From: Angelakisella sp.
Lineage (GTDB): Bacteria > Bacillota > Clostridia > Oscillospirales > Ruminococcaceae
Direction: 5' to 3'
Assembly (NCBI GenBank): GCA_022794295.1
Contig: JAAWEO010000161.1
Location: 1 to 5,137 of the forward strand
DNA length: 5,137 bases
Shown here: positions 1 through 5,083 of the stretch, piece after piece
How the letters are laid out: every line of letters starts with the position of its first letter
Position numbering within the stretch: position 1 is the first letter of the stretch
The notes under the pieces: model-generated
The model's input: only the letters and a program-made list of their open reading frames with translations
Database searches by the model: none
What the model was told of the DNA's origin: nothing
Made by a program: the position numbers and the translations under genes

Positions 1-76
1 CGATGCCGAAGATATAGGTCAGGCCGATCTCTACCCGCTTCTCTCTGGGCAGGTCGATACCAGCAATACGAGCCAT
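1..76 (-). CDS. rpsM: 30S ribosomal protein S13, N-terminal fragment (cut by window edge)
   Basis: The first 25 codons are visible and begin MARIAGIDLPREKRVEIGLT, the characteristic S13 N-terminus; the rest lies beyond the window. S13 sits in the head of the small subunit, where the family contacts 16S rRNA, the P-site tRNA and the large subunit through intersubunit bridges. The ATG at 74-76 is preceded by AGGAGGT (minus strand, 85-91) at a spacing of 8 nt, which fixes the start. The gene follows rpmJ by 25 nt in the same direction, the usual head of the alpha operon, which normally continues with rpsK, rpsD, rpoA and rplQ; those are expected to the left but cannot be seen. Identification is firm despite the truncation. 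Confidence 0.95.
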   Translation of the reverse strand, partial: MARIAGIDLPREKRVEIGLTYIFGI

Positions 77-101
77 AAATGTGCACCTCCTACTTTTTCG
101 T

Positions 102-215
102 TTAACCCTGACGCTGCTTGTGCTTCGGGTTGTCGCAGATGACCATGATGCGGCCCTTGCGCTTGATAATCTTGCACTTTTCGCACATGGGTTTCACGGA
201 AGGTCTGACTTTCAT
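102..215 (-). CDS. rpmJ: 50S ribosomal protein L36 (zinc-binding form)
   Basis: This 37-residue protein begins MKVRPSVKPMCEKCK, the full normal length of bacterial L36. It is a late-assembling large-subunit protein that binds 23S rRNA. Cys11, Cys14, Cys27 and His32 form the CCCH zinc-ribbon set, so this is the zinc-binding form rather than the cysteine-free paralogue that some bacteria use under zinc starvation. The reading frame stays open upstream to further ATGs near 299-308, but the start at 213-215 gives the canonical protein and has a near-perfect AAGGAGGT at 223-230, 7 nt away. The gene lies about 100 nt after infA and 25 nt before rpsM, its standard place at the spc/alpha operon junction. 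Confidence 0.97.
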   Translation of the reverse strand: MKVRPSVKPMCEKCKIIKRKGRIMVICDNPKHKQRQG

Positions 216-222
216 TGGTTTT

Positions 223-230
223 ACCTCCTT
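223..230 (-). promoter_or_regulatory. Shine-Dalgarno site that fixes the rpmJ start
   Basis: The minus strand reads AAGGAGGT here, a strong anti-16S match 7 nt upstream of the ATG at 213-215. It decides between the canonical 37-residue L36 and a 68-residue upstream extension whose first ATG (306-308) has no comparable site. Confidence 0.85.
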
Positions 231-278
231 GTGCTGCTTGGTTACTGGGCGGAACAGCGCCCTCGTGCCTGGGTGCTT

Positions 279-320
279 ATAAAGCCGGCTTTGTCCCATG
301 GGGGGCAAAATGGGCTTTAT
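279..320 (-). repeat. Inverted repeat (possible RNA hairpin) between infA and rpmJ
   Basis: The arms ataaagcc (279-286) and ggctttat (313-320) are perfect 8-nt reverse complements separated by 26 nt. The right arm overlaps the infA stop codon. Two competing pairings lie inside: a 12-nt palindrome AAAGCCGGCTTT at 281-292, and a 5-bp cccat/atggg pair at 295-299 and 310-314. In the transcript the structure would fold just after infA. No U-run follows it, so it does not look like a standard intrinsic terminator. It could be a processing or mRNA-stability element, or chance in a GC-rich spacer. The remainder of the spacer (216-278) shows only the rpmJ ribosome-binding site. Confidence 0.4.
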
Positions 321-535
321 TTGGTTCTCCAGGTGATACGCCCCTTGTGGATATCGCTGGGGGACAGCTCTACGGTGACCTTGTCGCCGGGCAGGATGCG
401 GATGTAGTTCATCCGCAGCTTGCCGGAGATATGGGCCAGGATCCGGCTGCCGTTTTGCAGCTCCACCCAGAACTGGGCGTTGGGGAGGGCATCCACAACG
501 GTGCCCTCGGCTTCGATGACATCTTTCTTAGACAT
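317..535 (-). CDS. infA: Translation initiation factor IF-1
   Basis: This is a full-length, 72-residue, single OB-fold protein beginning MSKKDVIEAEGTVVDALPNA. IF-1 binds the 30S A site during initiation and works with IF-2 and IF-3. Family landmarks are the GTVVDALPNA strand-loop (11-20), LAHISGKLRMNYIRILPGD (33-51) with the basic rRNA-contact residues Lys39 and Arg41, and the C-terminal KVTVELSPSD...GRITWR. Position 23 is Trp where Arg is common (FRVEL in many homologues), a mild variation. The ATG at 533-535 is chosen: an in-frame TTG two codons earlier (539-541) would add Met-Gln but lies only 3 nt from the GGGAGG site, whereas the ATG has a normal 9-nt spacing and gives the standard N-terminus. 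The gene follows the KOW gene by 15 nt. Confidence 0.97.
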   Translation of the reverse strand: MSKKDVIEAEGTVVDALPNAQFWVELQNGSRILAHISGKLRMNYIRILPGDKVTVELSPSDIHKGRITWRTK

Positions 536-544
536 TTGCAAATG

Positions 545-550
545 CCTCCC
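545..550 (-). promoter_or_regulatory. Shine-Dalgarno site that decides the infA start
   Basis: GGGAGG on the minus strand lies directly after the TAA stop of the upstream KOW gene (551-553). Its spacing is 9 nt to the ATG at 533-535 but only 3 nt to the TTG at 539-541, which favours the 72-residue IF-1. Confidence 0.75.
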
Positions 551-805
551 TTAATCTGCCTGACCTGGGGGGCACAGGGCAGTCAAGGCCCTGTGCAGGG
601 CCCGGTCCGACCCGATGCCTGCCAGCTCCACCCGTTTCCCGGTGGGGCGCAGGTGCTTTGGATTCTTCCGTTTGGGGCTCACCAGCTTACGGCGCTTTCC
701 GTCAGCAATGAGGGGGGAACCATCCTCCCCTGCCCCTACAACAGCGTAGAAGCTCCCTTTGTCGTGCCCGGCGGCGGAAAAGACCACCTCTCCATATTCA
801 AGCAT
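551..805 (-). CDS. KOW-domain RNA-binding protein (L14e-like), function unknown
   Basis: This 84-residue protein has a KOW-type N-terminal half: YGEVVFSAAGHDKGSFYAVV (4-23) followed by LIADGKRRKLVSPKRKNPKH (32-51). That pattern resembles the KOW motif of archaeal and eukaryotic ribosomal protein L14e and of small Firmicutes proteins annotated as KOW-domain RNA-binding proteins. The middle is strongly basic (residues 37-58), fitting nucleic-acid binding; the last 25 residues are Ala/Leu-rich and match nothing I recognise. No signal peptide or membrane segment is visible, so it is probably cytoplasmic. The ATG at 803-805 follows AGGAGG (813-818) by 7 nt. The gene sits between map and infA, a position where I recall such proteins in Clostridia. 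A role in ribosome assembly or rRNA binding is inferred from domain and context only. Confidence 0.85.
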   Translation of the reverse strand: MLEYGEVVFSAAGHDKGSFYAVVGAGEDGSPLIADGKRRKLVSPKRKNPKHLRPTGKRVELAGIGSDRALHRALTALCPPGQAD

Positions 806-812
806 GGGGCAC

Positions 813-819
813 CCTCCTA
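813..819 (-). promoter_or_regulatory. map stop codon fused to the KOW gene's Shine-Dalgarno site
   Basis: The minus strand reads TAGGAGG: the TAG stop of map (817-819) shares its last two bases with the AGGAGG site (813-818) of the next gene, whose ATG starts 7 nt further on. Ribosomes ending map would be positioned at the next initiation site, suggesting translational coupling. Confidence 0.75.
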
Positions 820-1569
820 TGGCCGGGTGAGGATCACCGGGCCGTTTTCGGTGATTGCCACCGTGTTCTCAAAATGGGCAGAGGGCAGTCCGGTGGCGGT
901 GCGGATGGTCCAGCCATCCCGTTTGTCCTTTACCACCTCGTCGCCCTTCATGTTGATCATGGGCTCAATGGCCAGGGTCATGCCGGGGCGCAGGCGCTGG
1001 CCGTGACCGGCCTTGCCGTAGTTGGGCACCTCCGGCTCCTGGTGCATTTCGCTGCCAATGCCGTGGCCCACATACTCCCGCACCACGCCAAAGCCGTGGC
1101 TCCGGGCGTATTCTTCCACCGCGGCGCCAATGTCCCCCAGGCGGTTCCCCGGCTGGGCGGCGGCAATGGCCAGCTCCAGGCATTTCTGGGTGACCTCCAT
1201 CAGCTCCAGGCACTGGGCCGTGGCGGCTCCGGCGGCTACCGTAAAGGCGTTGTCGCCGTGAAAGCCCTTGTAAATGGCCCCGGTGTCGATGCTGACAATA
1301 TCCCCCTCCTGGATCCTGCGGCGCTTTGACGGGATGCCGTGAATGACCTCCTCGTTGACCGATACACAGGCGGCGGCAGGAAAGCCGCCGTAGCCCAGGA
1401 AGGAGGGCTTTGCCCCAAAGGAAAGGATGACGTCGTGGACCGCCCGGTTTACATCCATGGTGGTCCTGCCTGGCTGGACTGCCTTTACCCCAGCCATCAG
1501 GGCCAGGTGGGAGATCCTTCCGGCCTCCCGCATCAGTTCCAGCTCCCGGCTGGTTTTCAGCACGATCAT
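817..1569 (-). CDS. map: Type I methionine aminopeptidase
   Basis: This 250-residue cytosolic metalloprotease removes the initiator methionine from new proteins whose second residue is small. The full pita-bread fold is present at normal type Ia length. The five metal ligands are visible: Asp95 and Asp106 (in SIDTGAIYKGFHGDNAF), His169 (YVGHGIG), Glu202 (IEPM) and Glu234 (AHFENTVAIT). The catalytic-site histidines His77 (VIHGIP) and His176 (MHQEP) are also kept. There is no N-terminal SH3-binding or zinc-finger extension. The ATG at 1567-1569 overlaps the adk stop by 4 nt (ATGA), with GGAGGG 9 nt upstream inside adk, so its translation is probably coupled to adk. The stop codon merges with the next gene's ribosome-binding site. 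The enzyme looks fully functional. Confidence 0.97.
   Translation of the reverse strand: MIVLKTSRELELMREAGRISHLALMAGVKAVQPGRTTMDVNRAVHDVILSFGAKPSFLGYGGFPAAACVSVNEEVIHGIPSKRRRIQEGDIVSIDTGAIYKGFHGDNAFTVAAGAATAQCLELMEVTQKCLELAIAAAQPGNRLGDIGAAVEEYARSHGFGVVREYVGHGIGSEMHQEPEVPNYGKAGHGQRLRPGMTLAIEPMINMKGDEVVKDKRDGWTIRTATGLPSAHFENTVAITENGPVILTRP
1566..1569 (-). other. 4-nt ATGA stop/start overlap of adk and map
   Basis: On the minus strand the map ATG (1567-1569) and the adk TGA (1566-1568) share two bases, giving ATGA. The map ribosome-binding site GGAGGG (1579-1584) lies inside the adk coding region. This arrangement usually marks coupled translation or reinitiation. Confidence 0.9.
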
Positions 1570-2207
1570 GCTTCCTGTCCCTCCAGGATCCGCAGGGTGG
1601 CCTCGGTAGCTGCCTCGATGGTGGTGCTGCCGTCAATCTCAAAGAGCTTGCCCTGGCTACGGTAATACTCCACCAGGGGCTCGGTCATTTTGTGGTAGTT
1701 GGACAGCCGCTCCCGGATCGTCTCCGGCTTGTCATCCTTGCGGATCATCAGCTTGCTGCCGCACCTTTCGCACAGGTCACCGGCGGAGGAGGGCTGGCTG
1801 AGAAGGTGATAGGTGGCTCCGCACCCCTCGCAGACCCGGCGGTTGCACAGGCGCTCTTCGATAAGAGCGTCGGGGACCATAAGGTACAGCACCTTATGGA
1901 TCTCCACCCCCATGGCATCCAGGGCCTGGGCCTGGGGCAGCGTGCGGGGGAATCCATCCAGGATGAAGCCCTCGCCGCAGTCCTCCTGGGCCAGCCGTTC
2001 CCTGACGATGCCGTTGACCACCTCGTCGGGGACCAGGCCCCCTCTGTCGATGATGGCCTTGGCCTGCTGCCCCAGGGGGGTGCCTGCCCGGATGGCCTCA
2101 CGCAGGATGACGCCGGTGGAGATGGAGGGGATATCCAGGTGTTCCTGGATAATCTCCCCCTGTGTCCCTTTCCCCGCTCCCGGGGCACCTAACAGAATGA
2201 GATTCAT
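1566..2207 (-). CDS. adk: Adenylate kinase (zinc-lid type)
   Basis: This 213-residue enzyme catalyses ATP + AMP = 2 ADP in the cytoplasm. It shows the P-loop GAPGAGKGTQ (7-16), the AMP-site segment ISTGVILR (29-36) with Arg36, DGFPRT (84-89) with Arg88, and arginines at 119, 123, 156 and 167 that match the phosphate-binding arginines of the E. coli enzyme. The long-form LID runs from about 122 to 160 and carries Cys126, Cys129, Cys146 and Cys149, a four-cysteine zinc site typical of Gram-positive enzymes. Position 33 is Val where Asp or Asn is common, which is a mild oddity. The ATG at 2205-2207 has AAGGAG 6 nt upstream. It lies 30 nt after secY and overlaps map by 4 nt. Confidence 0.97.
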   Translation of the reverse strand: MNLILLGAPGAGKGTQGEIIQEHLDIPSISTGVILREAIRAGTPLGQQAKAIIDRGGLVPDEVVNGIVRERLAQEDCGEGFILDGFPRTLPQAQALDAMGVEIHKVLYLMVPDALIEERLCNRRVCEGCGATYHLLSQPSSAGDLCERCGSKLMIRKDDKPETIRERLSNYHKMTEPLVEYYRSQGKLFEIDGSTTIEAATEATLRILEGQEA

Positions 2208-2237
2208 GTCGCACTCCTTTTCGCTGCCCTAAGGGGC

Positions 2238-3530
2238 TTACTCCAGGAAGCCCTTGTAATGGCGCATCATCATCTGGCTTTCCAGACTGCGGACGGTGTC
2301 CAGAGCCACGCCTACGACAATGATGACCGAGGTGCCGCCCAGGGCCACGTTCATTCCGGTCATAGCGGTAATGAGAATGGGCAGGATGGCGATGGCGCCC
2401 AGCATCAGGGCCCCCACCAGGGTGATCTTGGAGATGACCTTGGTGATGAAGTCCGAGGTGGGCTTGCCGGGACGGATGCCCGGGATCGCCCCGTTGTTCT
2501 TCCGCAGGTTATTCGCCATCTCGATGGGATTGTAGGTGATGGCGATATAGAAGTAGTTGAAGCCGATGATCAGCAGGAAGTACAGCACCGCGTAAAGGAG
2601 GGAGCGGTAGCTGAACATGTTAAAGAAGGCGGTAGCCCAGGGATGCAGCTCGGGGTCCAGGTTCAGGAACCCGCCGATGGTCCCGGGGATCGCCAGGAAG
2701 GTGGAGGCGAAGATAATGGGCAGAACGCCGCTCATGCTCAGCTTAATGGGCATAAAGGAGCTCTGGCCGCCGTACATCTTGCGGCCCACCACTTTTTTGG
2801 CGTACTGGACGGGGATGCGCCGCTCGGCGTTGTTCATCAGCACGATAAAGGCGATCTCCGCCAGAAAGACAATGGCGATCAGGGGGACCCACAGCCACAT
2901 AATGCCGCCCTGGTCAAAAAGGACCTTGATCATATCCCCCACCGCAGCGGGAACGCGGGAAACGATGCCCGCGAAAAGGATCAGGGAGATGCCGTTGCCG
3001 ATGCCCTTTTCATCGATCCGTTCCCCCAGCCAGACCACCAGCATGGAACCGGCCACAAAGGCCCCCACGATGGTCACTGCCGCCAGCACCCCAGAGACCC
3101 CGGTGGTGTAGGCCACAGCCTGGCTGTTGCGGAACATGGTGTAGAAGGCCACCGCCTGGAGGACCGCCAGGGCCACCGTGGTGTACCGGGTGATCTTCTT
3201 CAGGCGCTCCTGACCCTCGGGCCCCTCCTTAGCCATCCGCTCCAGGGCCGGGATGGCCACAGTCAGCAGCTGGATGACAATGGAGGAGGTGATATACGGA
3301 GAGATGGAGAGGGCAAAGAGGGTAGCCTGGGAGAAGGCGCCGCCGGTGAGCATATCCAGGTAACCCAGCAGGTTCCCGGTGCTGTTCACCATGGCCTTCA
3401 GGAAGGTGGGATCGATAAAGGGAACGGGAATGGCAGAGCCCACCCGCACCACCAGAAGGATCATCATAGTAAAGATGAGCTTCCTTCGCAGATCCTCGAT
3501 CTTCCAGGCGTTTCTCAGGGTCTCAAACAT
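2238..3530 (-). CDS. secY: Protein translocase channel subunit SecY
   Basis: This is a 430-residue polytopic membrane protein, the pore of the SecYEG channel that exports and inserts proteins with SecA or ribosomes. Ten hydrophobic segments can be placed roughly at 18-38, 63-92 (plug and TM2), 117-133, 146-168, 178-198, 211-233, 266-290, 311-333, 368-390 and 398-414. SecY signatures are GGAFSQATLFALSISPYI (63-80), WLGERIDEKGIGNGISLIL (167-185), the basic cytosolic loop RRIPVQYAKKVVGRKMYGGQ (237-256), and GIRPGKPT (351-358) with the conserved Arg353 of the C5 loop. The ATG at 3528-3530 directly abuts the rplO stop with no spacer; its GAGGTG site (3537-3542) is inside rplO, so translation is likely coupled. 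Length and topology are normal for the housekeeping SecY, not an accessory SecY2. Confidence 0.98.
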   Translation of the reverse strand: MFETLRNAWKIEDLRRKLIFTMMILLVVRVGSAIPVPFIDPTFLKAMVNSTGNLLGYLDMLTGGAFSQATLFALSISPYITSSIVIQLLTVAIPALERMAKEGPEGQERLKKITRYTTVALAVLQAVAFYTMFRNSQAVAYTTGVSGVLAAVTIVGAFVAGSMLVVWLGERIDEKGIGNGISLILFAGIVSRVPAAVGDMIKVLFDQGGIMWLWVPLIAIVFLAEIAFIVLMNNAERRIPVQYAKKVVGRKMYGGQSSFMPIKLSMSGVLPIIFASTFLAIPGTIGGFLNLDPELHPWATAFFNMFSYRSLLYAVLYFLLIIGFNYFYIAITYNPIEMANNLRKNNGAIPGIRPGKPTSDFITKVISKITLVGALMLGAIAILPILITAMTGMNVALGGTSVIIVVGVALDTVRSLESQMMMRHYKGFLE

Positions 3531-3971
3531 TTATACCACCTCGGCCTTTCCGCCGGCAGCCTCGATTTTACTCTTAGCGCCTTCGGAGAAAGCAGCTACT
3601 TTGACGGTCAGCTTCTTGGTGAGCTCGCCTCTGCCAAGGATCTTGATGCCGTCACGAGTGTTCTTAACCAGACCGGCTCCTACGATGGCCGCTTCGTCCA
3701 CCACAGAGCCATCCTCAAAACGGTTCAGCTGGTCCACGTTGATGGCTTCGTACCGGGTGGCGAAGATGTTCACAAACCCTCTCTTGGGTACACGGCGCTG
3801 AAGGGGCATCTGGCCGCCTTCAAAGCCGGGGCGGACACCGCCGCCGGAGCGGGCATTCTGGCCCTTGTGTCCCTTGCCCGCGGTCTTACCCGCGCCGGAG
3901 CCGTTGCCGCGGCCTACGCGAAAGGCCTTCTTGACAGAGCCGGGAGCGGGGGAAAGCTCGTTCAGTTTCAT
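3531..3971 (-). CDS. rplO: 50S ribosomal protein L15
   Basis: This 146-residue protein of the large subunit is needed for late 50S assembly. It begins MKLNELSPAPGSVKKAFRVG, followed by the Gly/Lys-rich extended arm (about 20-45, with GRGNGSGAGKTAGKGHKGQ) that threads through 23S rRNA, then GFEGGQMPLQRRVPKRGF (49-66). A globular C-terminal domain ends in KIEAAGGKAEVV. Length and motifs match the family with nothing missing. The ATG at 3969-3971 has AAGGAGGT (3983-3990) 11 nt upstream. It lies 23 nt after rpmD, and its TAA is immediately followed by the secY ATG, the standard spc order L30-L15-SecY. Confidence 0.98.
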   Translation of the reverse strand: MKLNELSPAPGSVKKAFRVGRGNGSGAGKTAGKGHKGQNARSGGGVRPGFEGGQMPLQRRVPKRGFVNIFATRYEAINVDQLNRFEDGSVVDEAAIVGAGLVKNTRDGIKILGRGELTKKLTVKVAAFSEGAKSKIEAAGGKAEVV

Positions 3972-3994
3972 GGTTTACCTGCACCTCCTTGCAT

Positions 3995-4174
3995 TTAAGC
4001 GTTCTCTACCTCGACGAGGTGGGAAATGGTCGCGATCTTGCCCCGGGTGGCGGCATTGTCCGGCTGGACAGTGCTCTGGCCGATCTTCCGGAGGCCCAGG
4101 GAGTAGGCAGTGGCAATATGGTTTTTCTTTCTGCCATTGAGGCTCTTAGCCAGTTTGATCTTCAGCTGTGCCAT
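3995..4174 (-). CDS. rpmD: 50S ribosomal protein L30
   Basis: This short gene encodes 59 residues. My translation begins MAQLKIKLAKSLNGRKKNHI, continues ATAYSLGLRKIGQSTVQPD, then AATRGKIATISHLVEVENA. It is the compact bacterial L30 fold: beta strand KIKLAKSLNG, the helix containing LGLRKIGQ, and the closing strand with the hallmark ISHLVEVE. L30 is a peripheral large-subunit protein bound to 23S rRNA. The ATG at 4172-4174 is preceded by AAGGAGG (4183-4189) at 8 nt, and that site overlaps the TAA of rpsE. The gene lies 13 nt after rpsE and 23 nt before rplO, exactly where rpmD belongs. At under 60 residues it is easily missed by length-filtered gene calling. Confidence 0.96.
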   Translation of the reverse strand: MAQLKIKLAKSLNGRKKNHIATAYSLGLRKIGQSTVQPDNAATRGKIATISHLVEVENA

Positions 4175-4182
4175 TCTTGCTG

Positions 4183-4190
4183 CCTCCTTA
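4183..4190 (-). promoter_or_regulatory. rpsE stop codon fused to the rpmD Shine-Dalgarno site
   Basis: The minus strand reads TAAGGAGG: the TAA of rpsE (4188-4190) shares its two A residues with the AAGGAGG site (4183-4189) of rpmD, 8 nt before the rpmD ATG. It is the same design as the map/KOW-gene junction and suggests coupled translation of S5 and L30. Confidence 0.75.
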
Positions 4191-4688
4191 TCCTAAAATC
4201 TCTTTGGCGGACTTGCCCCGGACGGCAGCCACCTGCTCGGCATCCCGCAGGGAGGCCAGACCCTTGATGGTGGCGGTAACCACGTTGCAGGGGTTGTTGG
4301 AACGCAGGCACTTGGTACGGATATCCCGGATGCCGGCTACCTCCAGCACGGCACGGACGGGGCCGCCGGCGATAACGCCAGTACCCTCGGGGGCGGGCAT
4401 CATCAGCACCTCGCCGGCGCCGAATTTGCCGATCACCTCGTGGGGGATGGAGGTCCCCTTCAGGGAGACCTTGATCATGTGCTTCTTGGCGTCCTCAATG
4501 CCCTTGCGGATGGCGTCGGGGACCTCGGAGGCCTTACCAAGGCCAAAACCTACCAGGCCGTTGCCGTCGCCCACGACTACCAGCGCCGCGAACTTGAAGA
4601 TACGGCCGCCCTTTACCGTTTTGCTGACACGGTTAATGGCTACGACCCTTTCGTTAAGATCCAGTTTGGATGCGTCGATTCTTGCCAA
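4188..4688 (-). CDS. rpsE: 30S ribosomal protein S5 (TTG start)
   Basis: This 166-residue small-subunit protein acts in mRNA handling at the entry channel and in decoding accuracy. The N-terminal double-stranded-RNA-binding domain (about 11-75) contains the VSKTVKGGR loop (21-29), the region altered in spectinomycin-resistant mutants of other bacteria, and the signature FKFAALVVVGDGNGLVGFG (31-49). The C-terminal domain follows at about 85-160 (PAPEGTGVIAGGPVRAVLEV, then RSNNPCNVVTAT). The N-terminus MARIDASKLDLNERVVAINR is family-typical and begins at a TTG (4686-4688). No in-frame ATG lies in the short spacer upstream, and AAGGAGGG (4696-4703) is 7 nt away, so the TTG call is well supported. 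It lies 17 nt after rplR. Confidence 0.97.
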   Translation of the reverse strand: MARIDASKLDLNERVVAINRVSKTVKGGRIFKFAALVVVGDGNGLVGFGLGKASEVPDAIRKGIEDAKKHMIKVSLKGTSIPHEVIGKFGAGEVLMMPAPEGTGVIAGGPVRAVLEVAGIRDIRTKCLRSNNPCNVVTATIKGLASLRDAEQVAAVRGKSAKEILG

Positions 4689-4695
4689 AAGTATT

Positions 4696-4703
4696 CCCTC
4701 CTT
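4696..4703 (-). promoter_or_regulatory. Shine-Dalgarno site supporting the rpsE TTG start
   Basis: The minus strand reads AAGGAGGG, an excellent match placed 7 nt upstream of the TTG at 4686-4688. A site this strong could offset the weaker non-ATG initiation codon for a highly expressed ribosomal protein. Confidence 0.85.
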
Positions 4704-4705
4704 CT

Positions 4706-5065
4706 TTAGAATTTCAGTCCGCCCTCCCGGGCGCCCTCGGCCAGCTCCTTGACCCGGCCGTGGTAGACAAAGCCGCCCCGGTCAAAGACCACTTCCTCAA
4801 TGCTCTTGGCCTTGGCGCGCTCGGCGATCATGAGACCCACCTTGTGGGCGCCCTCCTTGTTGCCGCCGCTGCCCTCAAAGCCCTTGTCCAGGCTGGAGGC
4901 AGCTGCCAGGGTAACACCGGCGGCATCATCGATAAGCTGGGCATAGATGTGGTTGGCGGAGCGGAAAACGGCCAGACGGGGACGCTCATGAGTCCCGGAG
5001 ATCTTGGCCCGGATGCGGGCGCGGATCTTCTTGCGGGCTTCCTTGCTGTTCTGTTTCTTAACCAT
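4706..5065 (-). CDS. rplR: 50S ribosomal protein L18
   Basis: This 119-residue protein binds 5S rRNA and helps attach it to the central protuberance of the large subunit, together with L5 and L25 in the family. The basic N-terminal tail (about 1-30, beginning MVKKQNSKEARKKIRARIRA) leads into RPRLAVFRSANHIYAQLIDD (28-47). The C-terminal half has GLMIAERAKAKSIEEVVFDR and ends in the conserved YHGRVKELAEGAREGGLKF. Length is normal for the family. The ATG at 5063-5065 has AAGGAGG (5074-5080) at 8 nt. It lies 18 nt after rplF and 17 nt before rpsE, the standard spc order L6-L18-S5. Confidence 0.98.
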   Translation of the reverse strand: MVKKQNSKEARKKIRARIRAKISGTHERPRLAVFRSANHIYAQLIDDAAGVTLAAASSLDKGFEGSGGNKEGAHKVGLMIAERAKAKSIEEVVFDRGGFVYHGRVKELAEGAREGGLKF

Positions 5066-5083
5066 ACAAAACTCCTCCTTCCC

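Noticed and set aside
102..308. 68-residue extended form of L36 starting about 31 codons upstream
   Set aside because: The extension is not homologous to L36 and lacks a good ribosome-binding site, whereas the internal ATG at 213-215 has AAGGAGGT at 7 nt and gives the canonical 37-residue protein.
279..320. Intrinsic transcription terminator after infA
   Set aside because: The inverted repeat has a 26-nt loop and no following U-run, and rpmJ-rpsM continue in the same direction, so I list it only as an inverted repeat.
215..1006. 263-codon open frame on the plus strand across infA, the KOW gene and the end of map
   Set aside because: It spans three real minus-strand genes antisense, shows no family resemblance and lacks a convincing ribosome-binding site; coding shadow.
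965..1642. 225-codon minus-strand frame overlapping map and adk
   Set aside because: It is a different frame of the same strand over two genes with intact catalytic motifs; its product is Arg/Pro/Gly-rich, as expected from out-of-frame GC-rich code.
2259..3998. 579-codon open frame on the plus strand opposite secY and rplO
   Set aside because: It is antisense to two unmistakable conserved genes. Its product is a His/Gly/Asp/Gln-rich string with no recognisable domain, and it arises from strong third-position GC bias that depletes stops. It is a shadow frame.
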